A stretch of 57,193 bases of DNA from an uncultured Caulobacteraceae bacterium (GCA_937967425.1 CALBST010000254.1:1-57193), one strand, 5' to 3'. Counted from the first letter of the stretch, positions 41,251-50,688 are shown. Numbers and translations: made by a program. The notes: a model not told the origin generated them from the sequence alone.

Positions 41251-41730
41251 ATGCGCCCATTGACCTCTGATCACTCGCGTTGCGAGCCCAACGTCCTTTC
41301 TGAAATTCTTTCCGTGTGCGGATTCAATGCGCGGCTCTACAGGGGCGGCCGCATTTATATCAGCGGCTATGGCCGGGACATCAAAGCCTATCTGCACCAA
41401 AAAGGCGGCGATGGTCCCTTGCCCGCCGATGGTTATGCGCTCGACGTGTCGTCCTCGTGGCGAGCGGCGCAGTATAACGGACTGCGTTGCAAAGGGGTGA
41501 AGCACGCAATCCTCGAAGACCTCTATGCAGCCCGCCTCATCAGCACGCCCCCACCCCGCCGCTGGCAGGACGTGACGCTTGATGCGCCCTTAGCCGCGCG
41601 TCGCACCATCACGCCCTTCGTATCGCCACGGGACAGAGGCGCAGTTGCCAACGTCGACTTTCCCGAGCGCCAAGAGCGCGACCCCTATGCCGCGCTTCGT
41701 GAGGTTCATCGCAAGGCCACAACCGCATAA
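41251..41730 (+). CDS. Hypothetical protein upstream of the partition locus
   Basis: A 159-residue protein (LSEILSVCGFNARLYRGGRI; YALDVSSSWRAAQYNGLRCK; RQERDPYAALREVHRKATTA). No known domain. No clear ribosome-binding site lies before ATG 41251. The end of the frame overlaps the start of the 8-nt repeat arrays. Confidence 0.5.
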   Translation: MRPLTSDHSRCEPNVLSEILSVCGFNARLYRGGRIYISGYGRDIKAYLHQKGGDGPLPADGYALDVSSSWRAAQYNGLRCKGVKHAILEDLYAARLISTPPPRRWQDVTLDAPLAARRTITPFVSPRDRGAVANVDFPERQERDPYAALREVHRKATTA

Positions 41731-41954
41731 GTGCATAGGCGCACAAGTGCACAAGCGAGGAAGTGCTTGTTTTGCAGGGAAACGGCCTTGTGTTGCGATT
41801 GTGCGGTTGTGGCCTTGTGGTGTTGTGCGGCTATGGCGCTATGCCGATATGCGAACGCACTTTTCCATCTAGGCAGAAACCCAGATCAGCATAGACTCAC
41901 AACAACAGAGCAGCAGGATCGTGCGCTTATGCGACTATGCGATTGTGCTGTGTT
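41716..41954. repeat. Three 8-nt repeat arrays before parA (candidate parS)
   Basis: Array A (41716-41763) has six plus-strand units in 8-base register (for example CGCATAAG, TGCATAGG, CGCACAAG, TGCACAAG). Array B (41795-41850, with an extra unit at 41784-41791) has seven in opposite orientation (GCGATTGT, GCGGTTGT, GGCCTTGT, GGTGTTGT, GCGGCTAT, GGCGCTAT, GCCGATAT). Array C (41923-41954) has GCGCTTAT, GCGACTAT, GCGATTGT and GCTGTGTT. Read on one strand all fit AYAANYGC. Array C ends 22 bases before the parA ATG. They are probably the centromere and operator for the ribbon-helix-helix protein encoded after parA. Confidence 0.75.
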
Positions 41955-41975
41955 CCACCTGAAACGCGGAGGCGC

Positions 41976-42734
41976 ATGCACACATTAGCGATTGTTTCTA
42001 CGAAGGGCGGCGTCGGAAAAACGACGCTGGCGGTGCATCTGGCCGTTGCCGCGCAAAGCGCCGGCATAAAAACGCTTCTCATCGATCTCGATCCGCAAGG
42101 CAGCGCCGCACAATGGGCGAAAGACCGCTCGCGCCTCGCAAGCCAGCATGGCCGCTGGTTCAAGGCGCCGCTCGATGTGCGCCGGCTTTTCGCGAACGAT
42201 CTCGCGGAAGAGATCATGCGGGCGGAAGGGCAGGGCTATGGTCTTGTCATTGTCGATACGCCGCCGCATGCGGACTTCCCCGCCGCGCGCGCGGCGGAAG
42301 CGGCCGATATCGTGCTCATGCCTTCACGTCCTGGCTATTTTGATCTGCACGCCGCGAAAGCGACCGTGACGCTGGTGCGCGATATCAAAGCGCGCGCGTT
42401 CTTCGTCATGAATCAAGTGCCGCATAACAGCCCGCAGATCGCGGGCGATGCAGCGGCGTTTCTGGAAGGGAAGGGTATTCGTCAAGCGCCGGTGACGGTG
42501 ACGCTGCTCCAGCCCTATGTTCGCGCGCTTCGTGATGGTCTGACGGCTCCAGAACTCCTGCCGGACGGTCGCCACGCCCAAGAGATCGGCGCGTTATGGG
42601 CTTGGCTCAGCGACGAACTCGCGGCCGCGCCGCCGAAAGTGCGGGTCGCGCCCGACACGGTGGCGACGCCGCAGGCCATATTGGGCGATCCGTTTGCGGG
42701 CATGCTGGCGACGCTCCCCGATGAGGTGGCGTGA
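41976..42734 (+). CDS. parA: ParA-type partition ATPase
   Basis: A 252-residue protein beginning [20 protein letters not shown] with the deviant Walker A (residues 9-17), then [18 protein letters not shown] and [20 protein letters not shown]. There is no N-terminal helix-turn-helix, so it is the short type Ib (Soj/ParF-like) ATPase that moves plasmid copies together with a small DNA-binding partner. GGAGG lies just upstream. It is followed with overlap (TGATG) by the ribbon-helix-helix gene and preceded by the repeat arrays: a complete partition cassette. Confidence 0.9.
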   Translation: MHTLAIVSTKGGVGKTTLAVHLAVAAQSAGIKTLLIDLDPQGSAAQWAKDRSRLASQHGRWFKAPLDVRRLFANDLAEEIMRAEGQGYGLVIVDTPPHADFPAARAAEAADIVLMPSRPGYFDLHAAKATVTLVRDIKARAFFVMNQVPHNSPQIAGDAAAFLEGKGIRQAPVTVTLLQPYVRALRDGLTAPELLPDGRHAQEIGALWAWLSDELAAAPPKVRVAPDTVATPQAILGDPFAGMLATLPDEVA

Positions 42735-43018
42735 TGGCGAACAACCGATTGATCCATGACGACGAGGAGACACTGCCCGCCGCCGCCGAAACCGCCGTGC
42801 AGGGCATGGCGAAGGCGGCGAATGAGCGGCCTCTGGATAACGCCAAGAGGAAGGTCTATCCCGGTCGCCGTCAGGTGACGGCCCATATCCCGCGCGAGCT
42901 GTTCCTCTGGCTGAAAGCGATCAGCGCCCAGACCGACAAGCCCATGATCTTGATCATGGAAGAGGCGCTGAACGAATACGTTCAACGCCATGCTGCGCAG
43001 AAGAAGTTTGGCGGGTAA
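42734..43018 (+). CDS. Ribbon-helix-helix ParB/ParG-like partition protein
   Basis: A 94-residue protein. An N-terminal flexible arm of about 45 residues precedes a ribbon-helix-helix: RRQVTAHIPRELFLWLKAIS and AQTDKPMILIMEEALNEYVQ. Type Ib partition partners (ParG, omega) have this layout; the arm stimulates the ParA ATPase and the ribbon binds short tandem repeats. The overlap with parA and the 8-base repeat arrays nearby support the role. Confidence 0.8.
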   Translation: MANNRLIHDDEETLPAAAETAVQGMAKAANERPLDNAKRKVYPGRRQVTAHIPRELFLWLKAISAQTDKPMILIMEEALNEYVQRHAAQKKFGG

Positions 43019-43056
43019 GGTCGCCCTCTCAGAACCGAGGTGACCGAGTCGTAACC

Positions 43057-43974
43057 GTGGCCGCGCAGGGATTCAGCAGTGGGAAGAGGCGGAAGTCTCT
43101 TGGCCCGTCGGCGAAGCCGCCGACAGGGAGCGAGCCGTTGGGGGCGCCCGCCGACCGCGTGAAGATGGGCAAGTCGCAGCCCTATAGCCTCCTCGATGAT
43201 GTGAAGGTCATCCGATGGTTCTCGGAAGGCGCCAAAGACCGCATCATCCCCGACGCGTGGGCGCGCGTCTTTTTTGCGGATTACTATGGCAAGGCATCGC
43301 CGCCGCCGCTGGCGCCGTTTGAACAAGCCGCTCGAACCATAGGAAACGCCTGGAAACTCGCGGGTACGCCAGAGCAGGCGTTCGGCCGCGCTATCCCGCA
43401 GCTCGCGGGCGTTTTCCTCGCGGATGAAAGTATTAATTCGGGTAAGCTCTGGTCCGACGCGCGGCAGCTCTTGCAGCGCGACTTGGAGCAGATGGACGAC
43501 ACGGAGCGTAAGCAGACGATCGCCGCCCTGATGGCGTATATCGGGGAATTGCAGGTAAACGGCGCGCTCGAAAGCGTTCCCTCTGGTCGGTTGGCGCGTG
43601 TCGCGAAACTCATTGGAGAAGCAGCTGAAATCGTCAGCGCCGATCCCGCCACCTACATTCCGCTTTTCCGCGACCGAGAAATCGATGCGAAGACCGGCAA
43701 GAAGCCCACGGCGCTCGAATGGTTCAACCAAGTTTGGAAGCCGCGCGTGGAAGAGGGTGAGGCGACTGGAGACGATATTCGGCAGACCGATTTTAAGTTT
43801 TACGAGGCGCTGGCGAGCTACCAGAAATCAAAAGGCAACAAGCTGAGCGATCTTCTTCCGCCATCGCCGACCAGGAGCCGTTTGCCTGACACTGAGCGAC
43901 TAGAACGGCGCCGGAAGGCGACAAGGGATTCTAAGCGCCGAACCCGCGCAAAGCCGGAAGCGACGCCGCGTTAG
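43057..43974 (+). CDS. Hypothetical protein
   Basis: A 305-residue helical protein with a GTG start 36 bases after the partition gene. A basic N-terminus (FSSGKRRKSLGPSAK) and a strongly basic C-terminus (LERRRKATRDSKRRTRAKPE) suggest nucleic-acid contact. No enzyme motif is seen. It may belong to the partition or replication module by position. Confidence 0.5.
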   Translation: MAAQGFSSGKRRKSLGPSAKPPTGSEPLGAPADRVKMGKSQPYSLLDDVKVIRWFSEGAKDRIIPDAWARVFFADYYGKASPPPLAPFEQAARTIGNAWKLAGTPEQAFGRAIPQLAGVFLADESINSGKLWSDARQLLQRDLEQMDDTERKQTIAALMAYIGELQVNGALESVPSGRLARVAKLIGEAAEIVSADPATYIPLFRDREIDAKTGKKPTALEWFNQVWKPRVEEGEATGDDIRQTDFKFYEALASYQKSKGNKLSDLLPPSPTRSRLPDTERLERRRKATRDSKRRTRAKPEATPR

Positions 43975-44072
43975 TCATCATACCATTGAGTGTTGACTGC
44001 GCCTACCAAATCACTTCACCACCATTCTGCCGGGCTGACGCATTGGGCGCTCAGGCGGTGGGATGTTCCTAG

Positions 44073-44300
44073 ATGTCCGAGAAGCAGCGCCTGAACGTAA
44101 AGGAGGCCGCCGCTTATTGCGGTCTGTCGGTTGGCTGGATGAATAAGGCCCGGATGCATGAAGGGGCCGGTCCGGTCTTCATGAAGATGGGCCCGCGACG
44201 CGTCGTCTATGACATAGCCGATCTCGATGCCTGGCTTCAGGCCAATCGGCGCAAATCCACCATTGAAGCGCGTGACGCGGTGAAGGCTGCAGCGGCGTGA
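44073..44300 (+). CDS. Excisionase/AlpA-type helix-turn-helix protein
   Basis: A 75-residue protein: RLNVKEAAAYCGLSVGWMNK forms the helix-turn-helix, followed by the wing GPVFMKMGPRRVVYDIADLD and AWLQANRR. This is the compact HTH_17 fold of AlpA and excisionases. It could be the directionality factor for the integrase at the right end or a regulator of the transfer region. Confidence 0.75.
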   Translation: MSEKQRLNVKEAAAYCGLSVGWMNKARMHEGAGPVFMKMGPRRVVYDIADLDAWLQANRRKSTIEARDAVKAAAA

Positions 44301-44345
44301 CGGCGGTGTAAGCCCTGCGCTCACCATTCACCAAGGAAAGCGCCG

Positions 44346-44439
44346 CTGTTCGGTCGCCGAGGTCGCCCCGGAGCCGCGCGAGGGCGGGCGCGGTGAACCC
44401 TCGCGCGGCTCCGTGGCTCCAGGGAAAGCGCCCGAACAG
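44346..44439. other. Nested hairpin leader
   Basis: A 16-bp perfect inverted repeat (44369-44384 with 44398-44413, arm CGGAGCCGCGCGAGGG, 13-base loop) lies inside an outer pair CTGTTCGG (44346-44353) / CCGAACAG (44432-44439). The whole structure sits 31 bases before the next ATG and 45 bases after the previous stop. It could be a terminator with an antitermination partner, a regulatory leader or a small RNA. Confidence 0.5.
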
Positions 44440-44469
44440 ACTCACCGTCTGAAACAAGAGGACACGCCC

Positions 44470-44679
44470 ATGAGCGACCAGGTTGAAGGTCGGAAGGCGC
44501 CTGCAGTGCGTCGTGTCGTAACGAAGCTGACGCCAGCGCTTTATGTGCGGCTCTATTCGGTGAAGCTTCGTACTGGCCGTTCGCTGCAATCGCTCGTCGA
44601 AGAAGCCATCCAGATCATCATCGCGAAGAATCGCGTCGATCGCGAGACGACCGAGCCGTCCGAGGCGTCGCTGAAATGA
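44470..44679 (+). CDS. Small ribbon-helix-helix-like protein
   Basis: A 69-residue protein starting MSDQVEGRKAPAVRRVVTKL. TPALYVRLYSVKLRTGRSLQ and SLVEEAIQIIIAKN fit a ribbon-helix-helix DNA-binding fold. It overlaps the next gene by four bases (ATGA). It may regulate this short operon. Confidence 0.6.
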   Translation: MSDQVEGRKAPAVRRVVTKLTPALYVRLYSVKLRTGRSLQSLVEEAIQIIIAKNRVDRETTEPSEASLK

Positions 44680-45617
44680 CGGAGCGTGCGCGGGCGAGTA
44701 TTCTAACGCGTCTGACAAACGTGCCGCTCTTCGTTTTGGCGGGCGTCAATGTTTGGATGGTTATTGGTTTCTGGGGCGAGCTGGGCGGCGGCAATCCGCT
44801 TCCGTATCAATTATTCGGCGCGTGCCTCGCCGCCGTTGAAGTGACTTTTCTCGTCGTCGCCGCCGACGCGCAGGGCAGGGGCGAAGTTGCGAAAGCCCGC
44901 ATCTGGCGCGCGGTCTTCGCAGTCGTGCTTTGCCTCAACCTCGTCGCCGACTTCGGCGCCATCGTCACCAAAACCAAGAGCGATCAGCTCGAACGTGCCC
45001 ATCTCGCTGCCGAATACGACAGCGCGCGCAGGGATGAGCAGGAGGCCTCAGCCGAACTCGTTCAGCTTGAAACCACGCTCCAGCGCGCTGAGCTCATGCT
45101 ACCCAGCGACGCCATCGCGGCTCGGCTTCGCGGCCTCCATGAGCGCCGCGACCGCTATGCCGCGCAGGGGCTCCGCGTTCCGCGCGCCCTCGTTATCGAG
45201 ATCACGGCGGTGGACCAGGGGCTCGCTGTTTCGCGACGTGCTGACGAGGTGCGGAGTATGCGCGATGCCGCTCGCCGTCGTCTGGAGGAATTCGGAACGC
45301 GTCCGGAAACATCGAACGCGCAAATCCAGGGACTTGTTGAACTTGTAGGCATCATTGGCATCCGTGCTGATCCGGAGAACGTGAGGGTCGTGCTCGCGGC
45401 CGCTCTTGCGCTCGTCGGGAAGCTGGTCCTCGTGTTCGGCTTTTGGGCGGTGACACCCCGCACCCTATCCGCGTCCAATCCGACCGGCCCGTCGGCGCCA
45501 TCGGCGGAAGGCAGTCGCGAGGGCTCAACTCGCCAGAGATCGGGTAGGCGTCAGGGGCGCCAGCAAGACCGGACCCTCGATGACGCGCTTGACGAAATGG
45601 AAAGCCAATTTTCTTGA
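44676..45617 (+). CDS. Membrane protein with coiled coil (architecture shared with 40105-41094)
   Basis: 313 residues: three or four N-terminal hydrophobic segments (VPLFVLAGVNVWMVIGFW; ACLAAVEVTFLVVAA; AVFAVVLCLNLVADFGAIV), a coiled coil (about residues 105-220), a single late transmembrane helix (VVLAAALALVGKLVLVFGFW) and a basic Ser/Arg/Gln-rich tail. It has the same layout as the gene at 40105-41094, so they may be distant paralogues. The function is unknown. Bases 45618-45817 hold no gene I can support. Confidence 0.6.
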   Translation: MTERARASILTRLTNVPLFVLAGVNVWMVIGFWGELGGGNPLPYQLFGACLAAVEVTFLVVAADAQGRGEVAKARIWRAVFAVVLCLNLVADFGAIVTKTKSDQLERAHLAAEYDSARRDEQEASAELVQLETTLQRAELMLPSDAIAARLRGLHERRDRYAAQGLRVPRALVIEITAVDQGLAVSRRADEVRSMRDAARRRLEEFGTRPETSNAQIQGLVELVGIIGIRADPENVRVVLAAALALVGKLVLVFGFWAVTPRTLSASNPTGPSAPSAEGSREGSTRQRSGRRQGRQQDRTLDDALDEMESQFS

Positions 45618-45817
45618 ACCTCGGCGAGCGCCTATGGACGCCGCGTTAGCTCACGGAAAACAATCGCATTTTCCTACGCCGGCAACGCCGGGTTTAGGGG
45701 TTCCGAATACGCCCCTCAAACGCTACCATGCGTCATTCTGAATACCCCTGTTCCTAGTTGGCCCGCCCGGCCGAGAGATACTGGGCGGCAGTTCTGTTGT
45801 TGTGCTGGAAATCCGGA

Positions 45818-48616
45818 ATGAACGCGGTTGAGATCGAAGAAGCAGTGAGCGCGCTGGCCGAACGTCCGTTCGACCCGGCAGAGTTTCCGTTCGCGTTCCT
45901 TGAAGCGTTTGGCAACAAGGAAACCACGATCCAGAAATTGCGCACCGGCGCCTCTAATAAGTCGGACATGGGTGGCGTGCTCCAGGTGAACCACATCCAC
46001 CTGAAGGTCGCCGAAGCGGGCGCCGTGGGCGCTGCTTTGGACGCGCTCCGGTCAAGCCCAGCGACACAGAACAAGCGCCACAAGGTGCGTTTCCTGCTCG
46101 CGACTGACGGCGACGCTCTCGAAGCCGAAGATCTGAGCACAGGCGGCACCATCGCCTGCGAATACTCGGACCTGCCGAAGCACTTTAGCTTCTTGCTGCC
46201 CCTGGCCGGCATCGCGACCGTTCAGGAAATCGTCGAGAACGAACTCGATACGCGCGCGGCAAAACGGTTGCAGGTTTTGTACGTCGAGCTGTTGAAGGAC
46301 AATCCGGCCTGGGGCGCCGCCGAGCGCCGGTCCGACATGAATCATTTTATGGCGCGTCTGATCTTCTGCTTCTTCGCTGAGGACACTGACATCTTCAACG
46401 GCGAAGGATTGTTCACCGCTACCATCGAGCAAATGAGCGCGCGCGACGGGTCGAACACAGACTTTGTGGTCAGTGAAATCTTTCGGGCGATGAACACTAA
46501 GGTGGAGGATCGCGACGGCGCCAACCTGCGCCCTTGGGCGAACGCATTTCCCTATGTGAACGGCGGGCTTTTCTCCGGTTCAACGGAGGTGCCGAAATTC
46601 AGCAAAATCGCGCGGTCCTATCTCCTCCACATCGGAAAGCTGAACTGGAAGCTCATCAACCCCGACATTTTCGGCTCGATGATCCAGGCAGTCGCGGACG
46701 ACGAAGAGCGTGGCGCGCTTGGTATGCACTACACGAGTGTGCCGAACATTCTGAAAGTGCTGAATCCGCTGTTCCTTGATGACCTTCGCCAAAAGTTAGA
46801 CGAGGCGGGGACAAGCCCACAGAAGCTACTAAACCTACGAAAGCGCATGGCGCGCATCCGAGTGTTCGACCCGGCCTGCGGCTCGGGCAATTTCCTTGTC
46901 ATCGCCTACAAGGAAATGCGGGCGATCGAGGCGGAGATCAACCGTAGACGGGGTGAAGAAAATCGACGCACGGACATTCCGCTCACGAATTTTAGAGGCA
47001 TAGAGCTGCGCGACTTCCCGGCGGAAGTGGCGCGCCTCGCGCTTATCATCGCCGAGTTCCAGTGCGATGTTCTGTATCGCGGGCCGAAACTCGCGCTCTT
47101 GGAGTTTTTACCTCTCGATACACAGAACTGGATCACCAGCGGAAACGCTTTGCGACTCGATTGGTTGAGCGTTTGTCCGCCGAGCGGAACTGGTGTGAGG
47201 CTTCAGGGCGATGATCTTTTCAACACGCCTCTCGATCAGCCACAGATCGACTTCGAGAATGAGGGCGGGGAAACCTACATCTGCGGCAACCCGCCCTACA
47301 AAGGTAGTCAAACGCAGACCAAGGAGCAAAAGGCCGATTTAGCGTCGGTATTTGATCCATATGGCATCTCGTCCAAACAAATCGACTACGTTGGTGGCTG
47401 GTTTATGAAGGCAGCCGCCTATGCCCAACACACGGAGGCGGAATCGGCGTTTGTTAGTACGAACTCGGTGTGCCAGGGGCGAATAGTACCGATACTTTGG
47501 CCAAAGATTTTCGAGGCGGGCTCAATCATCCGGTTCGCCCACACGTCCTTCAAGTGGGCGAATCTCGCGAGCCACAACGCAGGCGTCATGGTCGCAATCG
47601 TTGGTCTGGCGCCTCGGACAACGAGCAAGAAGCGTTATCTGTACGATCTTCGCCGTGACGGCGAGACCACCATCAGGGAGGCAAATAGCATTACGCCTTA
47701 TCTCACCGTGGGTGAGAACGTAATGGTGATTGGGCAGCGGCGCAGCATCGCCGGCCTCCCCGAAATGAGCTTCGGCAATATGCCGATTGATGGTGGACAC
47801 CTCCTGCTCACTGCCGAGGAGGCGAGCGCCCTAAATCTCACAGCCAGTCAGAAGGCAAACTTCCTGCGCCGAATATACGGGTCGGCAGAATACATACGCG
47901 GTCTAGTTAGGTACTGCCTTTGGATCGGAAACGATAACCTTCCGGCCGCTCTTGAGAACGATGCAGTGCGTGCGCGGTTGGACAGCGTTCGGACAATGCG
48001 ACTTGCCAGCGCAGACGCCGGAACACGCGCGATGGCGGGCCGCCCGCATCAGTTTCGCGAAATGAATAGCGCTAAGTCCCACACCATTGTTCTGCCCGGC
48101 GTATCCTCTGAGTCGCGAGAGTATCTGTCGGTTGGACTTCTGGACAGCCGATCCGTGGTTAGCAATCTGGCGTTTGCGATTTTCGATGCGCCGCTGTGGA
48201 ATGTTGCCCTTCTTGCATCTCGCCTTCACCTAGTCTGGATCGCTACCGTCTGCGGAAAACTCAAGACTGACCATCGGTACTCCAACACGCTCGGCTGGAA
48301 TACCTTTCCGATCCCCGTGCTAACGGAAAAGATGAAGGCGGACCTCACGCGCTCAGCTGAGGGAGTTCTGCTCGCACGTGAGCGACACTTCCCGAAGTCG
48401 ATTGCGGAACTCTATGAAGTGAAAGATGGCATATCAAACATGCCTCCTGATCTTCATGAGGCCCATGAACAGAACGATGAAGTGCTAGAGCGCATCTATA
48501 TCGGTCGCCGCTTCAGGAACGATACTGAGCGGCTTGAGAAGCTCTTTGAACTCTACACGAAGGCGACCAGCGGAGAGAGTGCGGCGAGACCACGAAAGGC
48601 GAGGGCGGGCAAATGA
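45818..48616 (+). CDS. MmeI-like adenine-specific DNA methyltransferase
   Basis: 932 residues. The N-terminal 340 match the helical region of MmeI/YeeA-type proteins (AEFPFAFLEAFGNKETTIQK; LIFCFFAEDTDIF; GMHYTSVPNILKVLNPLF). The methyltransferase core has the SAM motif FDPACGSGNF (350-359) and catalytic NPPY (491-494). A target-recognition region and the helical C-terminus follow. The segment FLLATDGDALEAEDLS stands where MmeI has its nuclease and shows no PD-(D/E)XK, so this looks like a methylase only. The start at 45818 fits the usual MNAVEIEEAV opening. First of five overlapping genes. Confidence 0.85.
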   Translation: MNAVEIEEAVSALAERPFDPAEFPFAFLEAFGNKETTIQKLRTGASNKSDMGGVLQVNHIHLKVAEAGAVGAALDALRSSPATQNKRHKVRFLLATDGDALEAEDLSTGGTIACEYSDLPKHFSFLLPLAGIATVQEIVENELDTRAAKRLQVLYVELLKDNPAWGAAERRSDMNHFMARLIFCFFAEDTDIFNGEGLFTATIEQMSARDGSNTDFVVSEIFRAMNTKVEDRDGANLRPWANAFPYVNGGLFSGSTEVPKFSKIARSYLLHIGKLNWKLINPDIFGSMIQAVADDEERGALGMHYTSVPNILKVLNPLFLDDLRQKLDEAGTSPQKLLNLRKRMARIRVFDPACGSGNFLVIAYKEMRAIEAEINRRRGEENRRTDIPLTNFRGIELRDFPAEVARLALIIAEFQCDVLYRGPKLALLEFLPLDTQNWITSGNALRLDWLSVCPPSGTGVRLQGDDLFNTPLDQPQIDFENEGGETYICGNPPYKGSQTQTKEQKADLASVFDPYGISSKQIDYVGGWFMKAAAYAQHTEAESAFVSTNSVCQGRIVPILWPKIFEAGSIIRFAHTSFKWANLASHNAGVMVAIVGLAPRTTSKKRYLYDLRRDGETTIREANSITPYLTVGENVMVIGQRRSIAGLPEMSFGNMPIDGGHLLLTAEEASALNLTASQKANFLRRIYGSAEYIRGLVRYCLWIGNDNLPAALENDAVRARLDSVRTMRLASADAGTRAMAGRPHQFREMNSAKSHTIVLPGVSSESREYLSVGLLDSRSVVSNLAFAIFDAPLWNVALLASRLHLVWIATVCGKLKTDHRYSNTLGWNTFPIPVLTEKMKADLTRSAEGVLLARERHFPKSIAELYEVKDGISNMPPDLHEAHEQNDEVLERIYIGRRFRNDTERLEKLFELYTKATSGESAARPRKARAGK

Positions 48617-50688
48617 CCGACAACAAGCACAATGTACCATCTGTATCGGTCACCTATTCCCGCAGCGGCGCTTCAACGACGGCGAACGCGTTGGGCATGC
48701 GCCCCATGCAGGAGCGCGCTTACGAGAAACGGGGCGAGCAGTATTTGCTCATCAAGTCGCCGCCCGCCTCGGGCAAGAGCCGCGCGCTGATGTTCATCGC
48801 GCTCGACAAACTCGCGAACCAAGGTGTGAAGCAAGTCGTTATCGTCGTGCCGGAGCGGTCGATTGGCTCCAGCTTCAATGATGAGCCGCTGTCGCATTAT
48901 GGGTTCTGGGCGGACTGGCGCGTCGAGCCCAAATGGAACCTCTGCAACGCGCCGGGCGGCGACAACGGCGGCAAGGTCAATTCTGTCGAAGCCTTTCTCA
49001 AGAGCGAGGACAAGGTGCTCGTGTGCACGCACGCGACCTACCGCTTCGCGGTTGACCGGTTTGGGGTCGAAGCCTTTGACGATCGCCTCATCGCCGTGGA
49101 TGAATTCCACCATGTCTCAGCCGATCCGGAGAGCGTGCTCGGGCAGCATCTCGGACGGCTGATTGCGCGCGACAAGGTTCACGTCGTGGCTATGACCGGC
49201 TCTTACTTCCGGGGTGATGCCGTTGCCGTGCTCTCGCCCCAGGACGAAGCGAAGTTTGAAACCGTCACCTACACCTATTACGAGCAGCTGAATGGCTACG
49301 AGTATCTAAAGCAACTCGACATCGGCTACTTCTTCTATGCCAACGCCTATGTGGACGACATTCTCGCGGTGCTCGACGCGGCCGAGAAGACCATCATTCA
49401 CATCCCGAGCGTGAATTCGCGCGAGAGCATGGGCGACAAGATCAAGGAGGTCGAACACATCATCGATGCCCTTGGTGGAGGCGCAAAGGACGCTTGGCTT
49501 GGCGCGGACCCAGCGACGGGCTTCCAGCTGGTCCGAACGCCGGACGGCCGCACACTTAAGATCGCCGACCTCGTGGACGATACTGACGCCGCGAAGCGCG
49601 CGAAAATTCTCACGGCGCTGAAAGACCCGGCGCAGAAAAATAACCGCGACAATGTCGATGTTATCATCGCGCTCGGGATGGCGAAGGAAGGCTTCGACTG
49701 GATTTGGTGCGAACACGCCCTGACGGTCGGCTATCGCTCCAGTCTTACTGAAATCGTGCAAATCATCGGACGTGCGACCCGCGACGCACCGGGGAAGACC
49801 CGCGCGCGCTTCACAAACCTCATCGCGGAGCCCGATGCCGCCGAAGATGCTGTGACAGAGGCCGTGAACGATACTCTGAAAGCGATCGCGGCGAGCCTTC
49901 TTATGGAGCAGGTGCTCGCGCCGCGCTTTGAGTTCAAGCCGAAGAATCCTGGCAGCGGCCCAACGCCCGGCTTTGACTATGGCGAAGGCGGCTACAACCC
50001 TGACAAATGCAATGTCGGCTTCAACGAACAGACCGGCCAATTCCAAATCGAAATTTTGGGTCTCGCGACGCCGAAGAGCGAGCAGGCAACGCGCATCTGT
50101 AGGCAAGACCTCAACGAGGTCATCGCGGCCTTCGTGCAAGATAAGACGGCCATCGAGCGCGGCCTGTTCGACGAGGAGCTCGTGCCAGAAGAGCTGACAC
50201 AGCTACGGATGGGAAAGATCGTCCGAGAAAGGTACCCTGAACTCGACGATGAGGATCAGGAGGCTGTCCGGCAGCATGCGATTGCGGCGCTGAACCTTAC
50301 GCAACAAGCCAAGCAGCTTGCATTCGGAAGCGATCCTACAGAGTCGAGCGCAAACACGGCTCTCATCGACGGCGTGCGGAAGTTCGCGATGGATGTTCGT
50401 GAGCTGGACATCGATCTCATCGATCGCATCAACCCATTCGGCGAGGCGTACGCGATCCTCGCCAAGACGATGAGCGAAGAAAGCCTCAAGCAGGTCCAGG
50501 CCGCTATCTCCGCCAAGCGCACTACATTGTCGCCGGAAGAGGCCAAAGACCTCGCGGTTCGCGCTTTCAAGTTCCAGAAGGAGCGGGGGCGATTGCCATC
50601 GCCGACTGCCCAGGACGCTTGGGAGCGCCGGATGGCGGAAGGGGCCGCGGCCTTCATGCGGTTCCGAAAGGAAGGGCGCTATGACTGA
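48613..50688 (+). CDS. SF2 DEAD/H-type helicase of the methylase cassette
   Basis: 691 residues. Walker A is PPASGKS (50-56), motif II is DEFHH (163-167), and HVVAMTGSYFRG resembles motif III. Motif VI is in EIVQIIGRATRDAPGKTRAR. The remaining 280 residues are helical and unassigned. It overlaps the methylase by four bases and the nuclease by eight. Methylase-helicase-GIY-YIG order recalls, from memory, the YeeA-YeeB-YeeC cluster of Bacillus subtilis. It probably translocates on unmodified DNA to deliver the nuclease. Confidence 0.85.
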   Translation: MTDNKHNVPSVSVTYSRSGASTTANALGMRPMQERAYEKRGEQYLLIKSPPASGKSRALMFIALDKLANQGVKQVVIVVPERSIGSSFNDEPLSHYGFWADWRVEPKWNLCNAPGGDNGGKVNSVEAFLKSEDKVLVCTHATYRFAVDRFGVEAFDDRLIAVDEFHHVSADPESVLGQHLGRLIARDKVHVVAMTGSYFRGDAVAVLSPQDEAKFETVTYTYYEQLNGYEYLKQLDIGYFFYANAYVDDILAVLDAAEKTIIHIPSVNSRESMGDKIKEVEHIIDALGGGAKDAWLGADPATGFQLVRTPDGRTLKIADLVDDTDAAKRAKILTALKDPAQKNNRDNVDVIIALGMAKEGFDWIWCEHALTVGYRSSLTEIVQIIGRATRDAPGKTRARFTNLIAEPDAAEDAVTEAVNDTLKAIAASLLMEQVLAPRFEFKPKNPGSGPTPGFDYGEGGYNPDKCNVGFNEQTGQFQIEILGLATPKSEQATRICRQDLNEVIAAFVQDKTAIERGLFDEELVPEELTQLRMGKIVRERYPELDDEDQEAVRQHAIAALNLTQQAKQLAFGSDPTESSANTALIDGVRKFAMDVRELDIDLIDRINPFGEAYAILAKTMSEESLKQVQAAISAKRTTLSPEEAKDLAVRAFKFQKERGRLPSPTAQDAWERRMAEGAAAFMRFRKEGRYD

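Noticed and set aside
41716..41954. CRISPR-like repeat array near parA
   Set aside because: The units are 8 bases, contiguous and imperfect, with no unique spacers and no cas genes nearby. A protein-binding tandem array fits better.
45818..48616. Type IIL bifunctional restriction-modification enzyme (MmeI itself)
   Set aside because: The N-terminus shows no PD-(D/E)XK active-site pattern, so only the methylase function is supported.
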